Positions 23,979 through 34,891 are shown, counted from the stretch's first letter. The stretch: DNA of 64,000 bases from Cotesia glomerata (GCF_020080835.1 NC_058160.1:14757506-14821505); one strand, 5' to 3'. Numbers and translations: made by a program. Notes: generated by a model from the sequence alone, not told the origin.

Positions 23979-24243
23979 TATATTTGGATAATTAATTGTA
24001 GTATTGTTTATACAAGTTAGTGTACGTTACTTTTCAGAATTTAGATCAGTGTTATAGTTTAATTATTCTAAATTAATAAATAATGAAACAAACGAATCCA
24101 ATGGACTGTAAAAATGCCCCTAATAAGACTTTTCTGACATCAGAAGTGGGATCAGAATCATCTGCTGCATTCTCCTTTGAGTAATTCAAAACTGTTTTTG
24201 GAAATGCTAAGCAAAAGTCTTGTGAAGCGAATGAAGGCTATCA
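23979..24243 (+). repeat. 265-bp direct repeat, right copy
   Basis: This is the partner of 19207-19471. Its gag-like frame stays open further (MDCKNAPNKTFLTSEVG) until a TAG/TAA-type stop after FSFE, and truncates at GAAGGCTATCA before unrelated sequence. Confidence 0.8.
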
Positions 24244-24284
24244 TGTTAAAGTTCAAAAAATTAATCAAAAAAAAATTTTTAACT

Positions 24285-24442
24285 TCCCGCTAAGAAAACT
24301 AAGATTTTTAAAAATCTGGGAGTTATTGTTTTCACCCCGTTTTACGAAAATCGAGTTATCATCGAATCTCGACGTTTCAAGGTCCTAAAAAGCTTCCCTG
24401 ACTATTCCCGCGATGGTGTCTGTATGTCTGTATGTATGTATA
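24285..24442 (+). repeat. Dispersed AACTTCCCGC repeat, copy 4, left part only
   Basis: It starts AACTTCCCGCTAAGAAAACT, continues with ATCTCGACGTTTCAAGGTCC and stops in a short TATGTATG tract where the next foldback element begins. The right half is missing here. Confidence 0.7.
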
Positions 24443-26300
24443 TTAGGGTGATTCAAAAAAACTTTTTAATTTTTTTTTTTTAACTCTTACGCTCTCAAAT
24501 GTTTCTATTTGATAGAAAAAAATCACCAAACACGAGCCCTATAGCTCCACTCTAAGGGGTCGCTTTTTTTACTTTAGTTTCCCGTTTAATTAACATGGCA
24601 AAAATTCTTTTTTGTTTTAAATTTAATTTACACATAATTTACACAATTTTTCACAAAAAATGATTTTATATTCTTAAAGTAAAGTCTTTGAGCTTTACAA
24701 AACTCTAAAACAAAGTATGATTATCTCTACAAAAAGACCAGTTACAGCCATTTAAAAATGACTAAATTTCGAAATTTAAAGAAATAGTTGGCAATTGGGT
24801 CATTCCATGTCAGATCGACAAATAGTTGGAATCGATCTCCTTCGATTTGGACAAATTCTTATCAGAAGTTTTCGTTCATCATAAAACGAAGTTCTTCCAA
24901 AAGAAAAACAATAAAAAAATTTTTTTCAAAAGATATGCAAACTCAAAATTTTTTCAGTTTTTCAATTTTGTTTTTGTAATATCTCGAACGCTATTGTAGA
25001 TATAGAAATGACCTTTTATTTGTTTAAAAGGAAACACTTAGCGTTATTGAAAAAAAAATATTTTGGAAAAAAATTTTAAAAAATGCCAAATTTGTTAAAT
25101 TTTGTATTTTTGAAAATTGTTAAAAATGACGATTGAAGATAAAATTTTCGTTCATTTTTTTTCGTATAATACATAGTAATCATCTTTAAAAATTCTGAAA
25201 TTTTTAGAAGGGTGTTTTTTTTTTTTCAAAAATATCAATTTTTGAATTTCAAAAAGAAATTTTTTTTCTTTTTTTGCAACTTTTAAATAAGGTGAAGTTA
25301 TGCAGATACATAATATTGTAAATTTAATGATTAAAACTTGAATGCATCACGTAAAAATATTGAATAATAAATTAATTGCAACTTTTTTTCGATTTTCTAT
25401 GCGTTAAGGATGACTTTGAGACCATGTCAAAAAAATAAAAAAAAGTTGAAATTAATTTATTATTCAATATTTCCACGTGAGTAATTCAAGTTTTAATCCT
25501 CAAAATTACAATACTATGTATCTGCATAACTTTGCCTTATTTAGAAGTTGCAAAAAACGAAAAAAATTTTTTTTTTGATATTCAAAAATTGATATTTTTG
25601 AAAAAAAAAACACCCTTCTAAAAATTTTTCAAGATAATTACTATGTACTATACAAAAAAAATTGAGCTAAAATTTTAACTTCGATCGTCATTTTTAATGA
25701 TTTTCAATAATTCAAAATTTAACAAATTTGGCATTTTTTAAAATTTTTTTCCAAAATATTTTTTTTTTTCAATAACCCTAAGTGCCTCCTTTTAAACAAA
25801 CAAAAGGTCATTCTTATATCTACAATAGCGTTCGAGATATTACAAAAACAAAATTGAAAAACTGAAAAAATTTTGAATTTGCATCTTTTGAAAAAAATTT
25901 TTTTATTGTTTTTCTTTTGGAAGAACTTCGTTTTATGATGAACGAAAACTTCTAATAAGAATTTGTCCAAATCGAAGGGGATCGATTCCAACTATTTGTC
26001 GATCTAACATGGAATGACCCAATTGCCAACTATTTCTTTAAATTTCGAAATTGAGTCATTTTTAAATGGCTGTAACTAGTCTTTTTGTAGAGATAATTAT
26101 ACTTTGTCTTAGAGTTTTGTAAAGCTCAAAGACTCTACTCTAAGAATATGAAATCGTTTTTTGTAAGAAATTGCGTAAATTATGTGTAAATTCAATTTAA
26201 AACAAAAAAAAAATTTTCCCATGTTAATCAAATGGGAAACTAAAATAATAAAAGCAACCCCTCAGAATTGAGCTATAGGGCTCGTGTTTGGTGAGGATTT
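24443..26300. mobile_element. 1.86-kb foldback element with TTAGGGTGATTC end
   Basis: The left end reads TTAGGGTGATTCAAAAAAAC. Long arms are inverted around about 25.36-25.42 kb. Blocks such as ACGAGCCCTATAGCTC, GGAATCGAT, AGAACTTCGTTTTATGATGA, CTATTGTAGATATAG and ATGTATCTGCATAACTT occur on one side and inverted on the other, giving arms of ~850-900 bp. The outer ~75 bases of the right arm are missing, cut by the dispersed repeat that starts at 26301. It has no coding capacity (24788-24979 and 25719-25991 are arm artefacts). Its terminus places it with the 8.1 and 9.1 kb elements. Confidence 0.8.
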
Positions 26301-26457
26301 TTAACTTCCCGCAAAGAAAATCGAAGACTTTCAAAAATCGGGAAGTTATTGTTTTCACCCCATTTTGCGAATATCGAGTTTTTATCAGATCTTGACGTTT
26401 GAAGGTCACAGGAAGCTTCCCTGACTATCCCCGCGAGGTTGTCACTATGTCTGTATG

Positions 26458-26494
<37 letters not shown>

Positions 26495-26541
26495 GTATAT
26501 GTATATGTATATATGTATATATGTGTGTATATATATATATG

Positions 26542-26626
<85 letters not shown>
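26301..26626 (+). repeat. Dispersed AACTTCCCGC repeat, copy 5, left part with TA/GT tract
   Basis: It starts TTAACTTCCCGCAAAGAAAA and runs into a compound TA/TATG/GT microsatellite (26460-26626). The right half resumes at 32574 after two LINE insertions, then is split again at TTAA 32863 by a piggyBac-like element and ends near 35030. The composite 26301-35030 is therefore one repeat with nested insertions. Confidence 0.75.
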
Positions 26627-26629
<3 letters not shown>

Positions 26630-26875
26630 TTTTCCCTTAGGGGGGGGGAATCCTTTTTACGGATTCTAGGCATAGTTGTTTGGCCTGGATATGTGGCGAC
26701 TCGACGCAGTGTCATACTAAAACTCGACGCTAGCGCCCCTACCCACTAAACCCTAAACCCCTTCTCCTCTTTCCCCTAATCCCTCATGGAAACCGCCGTT
26801 AGGCATTACTTCGTGAGGGGAGGATCTAGCTACTGCTCTTTCTTCTGGTAGCTAAGGTGTTATTTTACCTTTCTT

Positions 26876-29675
26876 CTAGTTGTTGTCATTTGCTCTTCTT
26901 CTTTCGATGGTACGCAAGTCTATAAGGACTTCTGTTGCAAATGTGCTGATGGCGTTCCAGGAGGCTCTTGATGACAACATTGCTTCTACTATTGTCTCTG
27001 GTTGGATTTTCTTCTTAAGGATCATCTCCAGCTCATCTCGCTGTGGGTAAAATCGTGGGCACTCAAAGGAAACGTGCTCCGCGTCTTCATTGATTCCTGG
27101 GCAGGACGGGCACTCCGGTGAATCATCATGCTTGAAGCGGTGAAGATACTTCCGAAAACATCCATGTCCTGACAACAACTGCGTCAGATAGTAATTGACT
27201 TCGCCATGACTTCGATTTAGCCAAACGTCGATCTTCGGTATGAGACGGTGTGACCATCTCCCTATTGTCGCGGCGTCCCACTGCGATTGCCATCGTGCGA
27301 TGCTGTTCTGCCGTTCTTTAGCTCTGAGTTCCTCGGCACTTTGTGCGGTTGTCCTCTTTCGTTGGTGAAGGTTTCGTCTTTCCTCAGCTAGGACTCTGAG
27401 CGGCAAAGTTCCGGAAATGACACACACTGCTTCCTCTGATATTGTTCGAAAGGCGCTGGCTACTCTTAGCGCGCTCAGTCGGTAAACTGGACATGCTTTC
27501 CTCCATGATTCTTGGATCTCAAGTGCGTCGGCCCAAATGGATATACCATATGTGAGGACCGATGTAACTACTGATGATAGCAATGACCTCCTTGTCTGCT
27601 TCGGGCCACCGATGTTGGGCATCAATCGTACTAGGTTGGCTACTACTGCTGATAATTTGGCGGTCACGTGTTCAACTTGTTGTTTGAAGTTAAGTCAGGC
27701 ATCGAGCATCACTCCCAAATATCGAATGAATGGTTGGGATGTGATTTCTTGGTCTCCGACGTTTAGATTAATCGTTTCCACCACTTTTCTGCTAGTGATA
27801 AGTACAGCCTCGGTCTTCTGTTTAGCCAGTTGTAGATTTACTGTGTCCATCCACTGATAAATTCGCTCAAAGGTGATAGCGAACATATGTTTTATTTCAT
27901 CAAGATGCTTGGCGACGATTACTACGGCTACGTCGTCCGCGTACGCTACCAGTTTAACATTTCTTGGTAGTTTCAGTCTCAGTAATCCATTGTACATGAC
28001 ATTCCAGAGAAGTGGACCGAGAACAGAACCCTGCGGTACACCTCCAGTAACATCATACTCCTTTGGACCATTCTTCGTGTCATATCTCAGGACTCTATCT
28101 GTGAAGTAGCTAGCGACTATCCTTCGTAGGTGATTGCGTCTTTGGCTATACCGACAACCAGGTTGATCGCGTCCAGGGTTGATAGTCCTTTTCGAAATCC
28201 GTACTGATTGTCTGCCAAGAGTGGATCGACAACTGCTTCTATTCTTTGGTGGATTATACGTTCTAGTATCTTACCGGCTGTATCCAGCATGCAGAGTGGA
28301 CGATAAGATGACGGTTCTTCCGGTGGCTTTTTCCCTTTAGGAAGTAGTACCAGCCGTTGTTGTTTCCACTTCCGAGGAAAAATCGCTGCTTTAATAGATG
28401 TTTTCAAGGCAATATTAGGGATTCCGTCCAATCCCGGTGCTTTATTATTCCCGACGCGGTTACAAGCTTCCATCAGTTCTTCTTTCGTAACAGGTGGAAT
28501 ATCATTCAGTTTGTCCTGTGTCAACAGATAGTTGAAAACGCGCTGTCGTGGAAACAGCGCAGTCACGATCTTCTGTAAGAGTTGAGGACACGTAGGAGAC
28601 GGCATTGGCTAATATTTCAGGTGTGCCATGTTTACCTTGTAAGGTCTACCCCACAAGTCTTTGTCCACCTCGTTGATTAGCTCTTTCCAGCAGTTGTTCT
28701 TGCTATTCTTGATGGCTTTGTTTAAATGTCGACGAGCTTTCTTGAATTCTGCGACTAGTTCCGCTGAGTCAGGCCGCCGATAACCACGCTGAGATATTCT
28801 TCTTTTTTTGAGACACTCTTTCCGTAGGAAGCTGATGTGTTCGTTCCACCGTGCACCGAAGGTCTTTGGTTCATGCCCCGTTTACGGGGCATGCAGGTGT
28901 CGCAAGGCTGGGTCACTTTCTTCATCAAGTCCTTGGTCATTTCTTCCGCAGATCCAGTAGTAAGCGGTTCACTATTTAGGGCAGCTGCTAGAGCACCTGG
29001 GTCAAAGGATTTCACCTTCCATCCAACGATGTCAAGTTTCTTAGCCGGTCTTCTAGGATTCTCCTTTGATACTTCCCAGAGAATCGGATTGTAATCGCTG
29101 GCCGTGAAGATCTCTATCACCTTTCAGTCGTAGTTTCCTCTGATGAGGCTGCTGCTGACAAAAGTAAGATCCACCATAGAACTTGCGTCTCCTTTAGTGT
29201 ACGTCGGCGCATCGCCGCTGTTTAACAATACTACATCTAACGTAGAAAAAGCTTTCAGCAGTTCTTTACCTTGAGCGTTGGTGTGTTTGCTGCCCTATTC
29301 CACTGCCCAGGCGTTGAAGTCTCCAGCTATTGCCACTGGGTAGTACTGCTTCGCGTCCTCCGTCAGTCGATCCAGAAAGTCCATGAATTCAACAATAGTG
29401 AGGCTAGGTGGTGCGTAGCAGCTGTGAAAGCGGATGCCATCTACCGATGCTGCTACAAAGCCGGCGCTGCCATTGTTAACGACACTCTGGAAGGGGAGCT
29501 TACGACAGGACCATATGACAGCTTTTTTGGTGCAGTCAGTTTCCCATGGTTGGCCGCCCAGGTGTTTATAGGGTTCCGATATAAGCACAAGGTCAAGGTT
29601 CTGTTCACGTACTGTCTACATGAGCAAATCATGTGCCGCCTCACAGTGGTTGATGTTTAGCTGCAGTGTTCTCAT
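26876..29675 (-). pseudogene. LINE copy B ORF2, endonuclease-RT, degenerate
   Basis: The start ATG at 29675 overlaps the ORF1 stop. The first ~20 codons hit TAG, then the endonuclease appears with LISEPYKHLGG and AGDFNAW. A further break lies near 29290 and the SDH region near 29095 is altered to ASDYNP. RT motifs are NKAPGLDGIP, NQYGFRKGLS, GVPQGSVLGP and catalytic AYADDVA. The segment with the first catalytic Asp (box A) is deleted around 28117. A TGA follows LGVMLDA, after which the same frame continues to the C terminus with CPSCPGINEDAEH and a final C (CX2CX8HX4C). The C-terminal ~65 residues after the finger are present here and absent in copy A. Confidence 0.8.
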
Positions 29676-30724
29676 TTTCGTTTATCAGTTATCTTCTTGA
29701 GTGCCTCTTGGTATACTGGGCATCTGCTTGTGCCGGCATGATGGGCGTTATTCTCTGTACCGGATTGATCCGCACACAGTGCGCATTTAGCAGGCTTATT
29801 ACATTCGGCGATTTTGTGTCCCTCTTCTCCACATTTAATGCAAAGTTTGGAGCGGTCGACTTCACTTGTGCACTGAACCGCACGGTGTCCAAAATGCCAG
29901 CATTTATAGCATCGGACTGGTCTTAGTACTGTTCTGATACGACAATTGGTCCAGCCGATCCTAATCTTGTCGTGTTCTCCTACTACTTTCTGCGCTACCG
30001 TTGCTGCCAGAGTCACCGACGCAATTTGTGTTCTGCTACGTAAGACTTTACGAATTTTAATGGCCTCTACTGTTATACCACAATCGTTTCCAGCTGCTTC
30101 TTGTAAAGCTGTTAGAATGTCATCTTTAGTTGTAGTATCGTCAATATCGCAAATTTCCAGGTCTTCTTCAGGCCCTGTACTAATGACATTTGCGTCCTCC
30201 TTAAGTATTCCCGTGATAGTCTTCTGCAGGTCTTTACCTCTATCACTACTGCCTTTCGACAGCGTGATGAGAATGTTCCCTGTCGCGGTCCTGCGTATCT
30301 TCTCGACTGTGTTGCGGACCTGATCTGGGCGAACGTCCGCCTTGATCCGTGTAAATATTTCAGAATACTTATCTTTGTTCGCTGGACTGATAATAAGTGC
30401 CTCCGGTCTCGTTGCTGTTCTTCTTGGCTTCTGGTTCGGCTTCGGTGGAGGCACCAGAGGTTTTTCTGGGGGCAGATTCCTGCGCTCCTTCTTCTTGTCC
30501 TTTCTGGACTGCACCTTTTCCCAGCCTGGCTTCTTGTTCTGTTCACCAGAGTTTTGCGGAAGATCCTTAACCACTTCCTGCTTCTTGATGGGATGACCAG
30601 GTCCAACGTCTTTCAGCTTCTTCGGAGTATGAAAAGCTCCGCCTTCGGGAGAACGAATTTTTCTTTTCAACTTCCTCAGGATGCGGCTGTCTTGGTCAAA
30701 GGATTCAGTCTCTGCCGTTGTCAT
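29672..30724 (-). CDS. LINE copy B ORF1, gag-like, zinc-knuckle part
   Basis: The 350-residue frame starts MTTAETESFDQD and is rich in Lys/Glu at the N terminus. Then come an RRM-like middle and three Cys clusters: CYKCWHFGHRAVQC and CIKCGEEGHKIAEC are intact CCHC knuckles, followed by a third CALC-type segment. A TGA lies in frame just before the Met. A related upstream segment (30877-31197, with QALERLEKLTSELN) is in another frame, so the original ORF1 was longer and is now split. The stop TGA overlaps the ORF2 ATG. Confidence 0.7.
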   Translation of the reverse strand: MTTAETESFDQDSRILRKLKRKIRSPEGGAFHTPKKLKDVGPGHPIKKQEVVKDLPQNSGEQNKKPGWEKVQSRKDKKKERRNLPPEKPLVPPPKPNQKPRRTATRPEALIISPANKDKYSEIFTRIKADVRPDQVRNTVEKIRRTATGNILITLSKGSSDRGKDLQKTITGILKEDANVISTGPEEDLEICDIDDTTTKDDILTALQEAAGNDCGITVEAIKIRKVLRSRTQIASVTLAATVAQKVVGEHDKIRIGWTNCRIRTVLRPVRCYKCWHFGHRAVQCTSEVDRSKLCIKCGEEGHKIAECNKPAKCALCADQSGTENNAHHAGTSRCPVYQEALKKITDKRK

Positions 30725-30876
30725 AATTCACCTTCTTCTTCAGCGACTGATTCTCCGTCACCTTCGGCTCCAGTGTCCATCGCTTCTTCAACAACCACTT
30801 GACTGTTTCTCTCCGAAGTAGCACAAGGGGTGCGGTGTAATGATGAGTGCCATTTTTCGTCCAGTTTTTTGAAACG

Positions 30877-31197
30877 TTAAAGTGCGTTCGCTACACTAGT
30901 CGTCTTGTTTTTTATCTCCTCGTGGATGTTGACCTTTGACTGCACGAAAACATTTAACTCGCTGGTCAGTTTCTCTAGGCGTTCCAACGCTTGTGACCGC
31001 TTCATTTCAACGCTCGTTTCAATCGCTGCTTGTTGGGCATGTAGCCCGTTTCCACTCTTGTTTGTTTCCTGTGGGTTACTCATACTTTTTTGATTTACCA
31101 GCGCATCGTACAGAATGGAGCGGGTTGTCATAACTAGGAACGGGTGTACCCTCGGAGATAGTATTCCTACCCCAGTTCCCTGAGGCCTAGCCGACAC
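30877..31197 (-). pseudogene. LINE copy B ORF1, detached N-terminal part
   Basis: The frame contains a heptad-like coiled-coil stretch (QALERLEKLTSELNVFVQSK) comparable in position to MERLGNKIDELADFI of copy A ORF1. It ends at a stop after SVANAL, and the downstream ORF1 resumes in another frame. It lies directly before the zinc-knuckle ORF, within the element's 5' part. Confidence 0.5.
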
Positions 31198-31628
31198 TTA
31201 GCCAGTCCCGGAATACACGGACGGACTAGACTCGCTCGGAGCGGTGAAGATTACGATTTCTAACACTCACTGCGTACTTCCTGATCAAGGCCCGAAGTGG
31301 CTGGCTCCTAATCCACTGCTGCAACTTTCACCTCGGCAGAGCAAGCTCACATCAGCCGTGGCCTGCATCGTCGGAAACTACGATACAGGTTCCGGATACT
31401 CCCAGTGAGTTACAGAAGGAACCAATCGTCTTGCTAGGTCAGTTAGTGTGACCAACCCATTAAAGGGGAGTTTTGTCCACGGGAGCTTATTTTGTTTGGT
31501 TATTTTGCTTGGCTCCTACCCGCTGCACCTCATCAACTAAGAGATTAAGTGTCATCCAAGGACAGCGAGCGTTCTCCCATCCGCTCGGGGAGACGCGCCC
31601 GCTAGCAGTATCTCTTCTGCCCCAAGTA

Positions 31629-31653
31629 TGTGTCTGTGTGTGTGTGTGTGTGT
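31629..31653 (+). repeat. Short (GT)n between LINE copies B and C
   Basis: About 12 GT units remain between the 5' end of copy B and the 3' end of copy C. This shows that both inserted into the same tract. Confidence 0.9.
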
Positions 31654-32573
31654 TTTTTTTTTTCCCCTTAGGGGGGGGGAATCCTTTTTACGGATCCTAA
31701 GCATAATTGTTTGGCCTGGATATGTGGCGACTCGACGCAGCGTCATAATAAAACTCGACACTAACGCCCCTACCCACTAAACCCTAAATCCCTTTTCCTT
31801 CTTTCCTCTAATCCCTCATGGAAACCGCCGTCAGGCATTACTTCGTGAAGGGAGGATCTAGCTACTGCTCTTCCTTCTGGTGGCTAAGGTGTTAACTACC
31901 TCCCTTCTATCTTCTGCTATATGCTCTTCTTCTTTCGGTGGAACGCAAGTCTTTAAGGACTTCTGTTGCAAACGTGTTGGTAGCGTTCCAGGCAGCTTCT
32001 GATGACAACATTGCTTCCACTAGTGAATCTGGTTGCATTCTCTGGTTCAGGATCCTCTCCAGTTCTTCACGCTGTGGATCGAAACGAGGACATACAAAGA
32101 AGACGTGCTCCGCGTCTTCAGCAGCTCTTGGGCAGGACGGGCACTCCGAAGAGTCATCGTGCTTAAAGCGGTGTAGATACTCTCGAAAACACCCATATCC
32201 CGACAACATCTGCGTAAGATAGTAATTGACCTCACCGTGATTCCGGTTAAGCCAAATGTCGATCCGAGGTATGAGACGGTGCGTCCACCTACCCTTCTCT
32301 GCAGCATCCCATTGTAGTTGCCATCGGCCTATGCTCTTACGCCGTCCTTCAATTCTAAGTTCTTCAGGGCTCAGTGCAGTTGACCTTTTTCGTTGGTAAA
32401 GGGCCCGTCTTTCTTCTGCTAGAACTCTAAGAGGTAGGGTTCCAGCAATGACGCACACTGCTTCTTCTGATATAGTGCGAAAGGCACTAGCTACTCATAG
32501 GGCACTCAGTCGGTATATTGGTCCAGCTTTTCTCCATGATTCTTGGGTTTCCAGTGCATCAGCCCAAATGGAT
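31654..32573 (-). mobile_element. R1-clade LINE, copy C, 5'-truncated, inserted in (GT/CA)n
   Basis: A ~920-bp 3' fragment closely resembles copy B. It encodes the C-terminal part of ORF2 (31907-32458: LPLRVLAEERR, RWTHRLIPRIDIWLN, CPSCPRAAEDAEHVFF then C), stopping at SRR. An in-frame stop separates it from AYRLSAL-like sequence upstream (to 32570). The 3' end meets (GT)n at 31653 and the truncated 5' end meets (GT)n at 32574. 5' truncation is typical of target-primed reverse transcription. Confidence 0.85.
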
Positions 32574-32608
32574 GTGTGTGTGTGTGTGTCTGTGTGTGTG
32601 TGTGTGTC

Positions 32609-32691
<83 letters not shown>

Positions 32692-32866
32692 AAGTATGTA
32701 AATCGCTTATAACTTCTGAACGACTAAACCTATCGGAACTAACCAAACGGCGATCTAAAGAGTTCCCTTAAACTTAGATTTCTCGAGAATTTGAACCAAT
32801 TCGGACCGATAGATTTTGAGAAATTTCGAAAAATCTCAAAAAAAATAAGAAAAAAATCATTTTTAA
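32574..32866 (+). repeat. Dispersed AACTTCCCGC repeat, copy 5, middle part
   Basis: (GT)n at 32574-32690 is followed by CTTATAACTTCTGAACG, CCAATTCGGACCGATAG and GAAAAATCTCAAAAAAA up to the TTAA at 32863-32866, where the piggyBac-like element is inserted. Confidence 0.8.
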
Positions 32867-34887
32867 CCCTTCGTAGGTAGCGTGTCTTTTCCGAACTAAG
32901 TCGGTCGCATGGTGAGCGCTCCGCCGCCGTGTTAAAACGTACGCGCTGTTGCCAAATGTAAACTAATACTATTTCCTTGTGAGATAAAGTATTTTTTCAA
33001 TGTTTTATGATTAAATATAATTTTACTTTTATATTTTATCATAAATTTAATTGAATAACAAAATTTTTTTTTTATTTTTATCACATGTGATTAAATTTAA
33101 CATCTAAGACCAGATTATAAAATTATAATATGACATTAAATCTAGCTGTCACTTAAAAATTTTTTAATTTTTTTTAACAAACAAATTTTTTCAAAAAAAT
33201 TATTTTTAACAAATTGCATCTTTAATTTTTTAAAACGTCTGAATGTCAATTTTTTTTATAATTATTTTTTGTCATAATTTATTTGCTACAAAAATTCTTA
33301 AAATTATCAAATATCCGCTAAATTAATTATCATTAATTAATTATCATTAAGACTAGCCGACACAATCTTTGTAGAGGGATGTGCTATTCCTTATAGTAGC
33401 ACTGTAAAATACCTTGGGGTGACTATAGATAGTACTCTCTCATGGGAGAATCAAGTAACAAATGTGTGCAATCGCGCTATGAGTATTCTAGCACAACTAA
33501 AAATAAACAATGAAATATTTAGTGAAAGTTTACGTATTAAGCTAGTATCTACTTTAATAATTCCTCTCTTTGATTATTGTTGTGCGGCGTATACGAATAT
33601 GTCAAACAAATTATTATTAAAGATGCAGCGTGAATTGAATTCATGTGTTAGATTTATCTATAAAGTACCAAAATATGAACATGTTACTCCATATTTCAAA
33701 AAGTTAGGTTGGCTAAAGCTTGCAGCGAGAAGAGATTATTTCATTGCTTGTCTGTTTTATAAGGAAATTCGACTAAATTATCGGCAGCTATTCGGCTCAA
33801 AACTAGACTTTTTGCCTGTAGCACTGCGTAGAGGTGATGTCCGACAAGACTATCTTCGTATACCGCAGGCTAATTGTGTCATGTGTGATAATTCATTCTT
33901 AATTCATGGCATACGTATCTGGAATGCAGTGCCAGCTGAGACTGTGGCTGTAGATAATTTGGTTGAATTTAAAAATGCTTGCTCCAATCACTTTTTTGAA
34001 CATGACAATTAACAATTGCAATCTTTATTTTGGATCTTATTTAAATATTTTTTCTTGTAGAATTATTATGACTTTAAATTAAGTTATTTGTTTGTATTAA
34101 ATAATCTATTTGGATTTTATAACATTTGAAATTAAATCTAATTGCAAACCTTTAATTAGTTAAGTAATCTTGTAACCTATGTAAACCAATGTAATTTAAA
34201 TATTGATGGCTTTGAGGGAGCTTAGGTTCCAGAGCCAAATAAATTTTTTATCTATCTATCTATCTATCTATCATAATTAGAATTAAATTCCATCAAAAAA
34301 AAATAATTTGAAAAATTGGCATCCATTGTTATTTTTTTTTTTTTTTTTAATTCGTTCACCTGAAATTTTTTTGTTTTTTCATTATTTAAATAATTAGTAA
34401 TATATAAAGCCAGACATCTGTTAATTTTAGTATGATGTATTATAAAATAATTTATTTACCAATTGTATTATTATTACTATTTTTATATAAATAATATTTA
34501 ATATGAGTGTAATTATTACAGTATTTTGAACAAATCACAAGTTATAATGTAAACAGTGAAACTAACCTCAAACATTACTTTATTTTTGTACCTCACATGC
34601 GGTAAAACAGATTGAAATAGTGGCGGTAACGACATTTGGCAACAGCGCAGTTAGAAAATCTCCCGGAGGCTCACTCGCACCGGGCGGCATAGCGCCGCCC
34701 GGTTCCGAAAATTGATTTTTTAAGTTACTTCGTAAATATTTTTATGCTTTTTGATAACGTCACAATTTTTAGAAAGGTTAAAAGAATGCACTTAATTTTT
34801 TTCAAAATTATCAATGAACTCAATTTCGAGAAAAAAAAAAAAATGCAGAAAAGGCGGCGCCGCGCTCATTATGCGACCTACGAAGGG
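32867..34887. mobile_element. piggyBac-like non-autonomous element flanked by TTAA
   Basis: The ends are CCCTTCGTAGGTAGCG and, inverted at the right, CCCTTCGTAGGTCGCA, each next to TTAA (32863-32866 and 34888-34891). The dispersed repeat continues on both sides with only TTAA shared, which marks a TTAA duplication. A second paired block, GTTGCCAAATGT at 32950 and ACATTTGGCAAC at 34631, lies inside. TTAA duplication with CCC termini is the hallmark of the piggyBac superfamily. There is no transposase. The interior is AT-rich and holds a LINE fragment. Confidence 0.8.
33350..34272 (+). mobile_element. 5'-truncated LINE fragment with (TATC)n tail
   Basis: The frame from about 33354 to 34012 encodes the end of a non-LTR reverse transcriptase and its C-terminal region: VKYLGVTIDSTLSWENQV, LIIPLFDYCCAAYTN, LGWLKLAARRDYF, IRIWNAVP. 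A 3' UTR ending GGAGCTTAGGTTCCAGAGCC, AAATAAATTT and a (TATC)n tail at 34243-34272 closes it. The tetranucleotide tail and the reading suggest a Jockey/CR1/I-group element distinct from the R1 copies; the clade is not settled. It lies inside the piggyBac-like element, so it inserted after it. Confidence 0.75.
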
Positions 34888-34891
34888 TTAA

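Larger units (their letters stand above)
19207..24243 (+). mobile_element. Decayed Gypsy-type (Ty3-like) retroelement bounded by a 265-bp direct repeat
   Basis: The interior holds protease, reverse transcriptase, RNase H and integrase remnants in Gypsy order on the plus strand. Blocks 19207-19471 and 23979-24243 are direct repeats of identical length (265 bases) with scattered substitutions. Both contain the start of a gag-like frame (MDCKNA). Because the repeat includes coding sequence as well as an LTR end, the right block is not a plain 3' LTR. It looks like an LTR followed by the beginning of a second, truncated unit, as in a head-to-tail tandem. The left block lacks most of its LTR and most of gag. 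Confidence 0.65.
26627..31628 (-). mobile_element. R1-clade LINE, copy B, inserted in (GT/CA)n
   Basis: This is a nearly full-length element on the minus strand, with ORF1 and ORF2 overlapping by ATGA (29672-29675) as in copy A. Its sense-strand 3' end reads CCCTAAGGGAAAAAAAACAC, passing straight into the CA tract. The 5' end also meets (GT)n on the plus strand at about 31629. It is a different lineage from copy A, but the same order of domains and the same target are kept. It is inactivated by stops, a frameshift in ORF1 and a deletion in the RT core. Confidence 0.85.

Noticed and set aside
24788..25991. Two similar short proteins on opposite strands in the 24-26 kb foldback element
   Set aside because: They are mirror translations of the two inverted arms, not genes.
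26399..26749. Tyr/Ile/Cys/Val repeat frames over the TA/GT tract, and similar ones at 18853-19134, 32448-32712 and 49788-50079
   Set aside because: They are microsatellite translations with no real coding signal.
26745..26800. ACCCTAAACCCC-like sequence resembling telomere repeats
   Set aside because: It is a single occurrence inside the LINE 3' UTR, repeated in copy C as part of the element, not a tandem telomeric array.
30342..30596. Gly/Phe-rich plus-strand frame over LINE copy B
   Set aside because: It is antisense to the Lys/Pro-rich part of ORF1.
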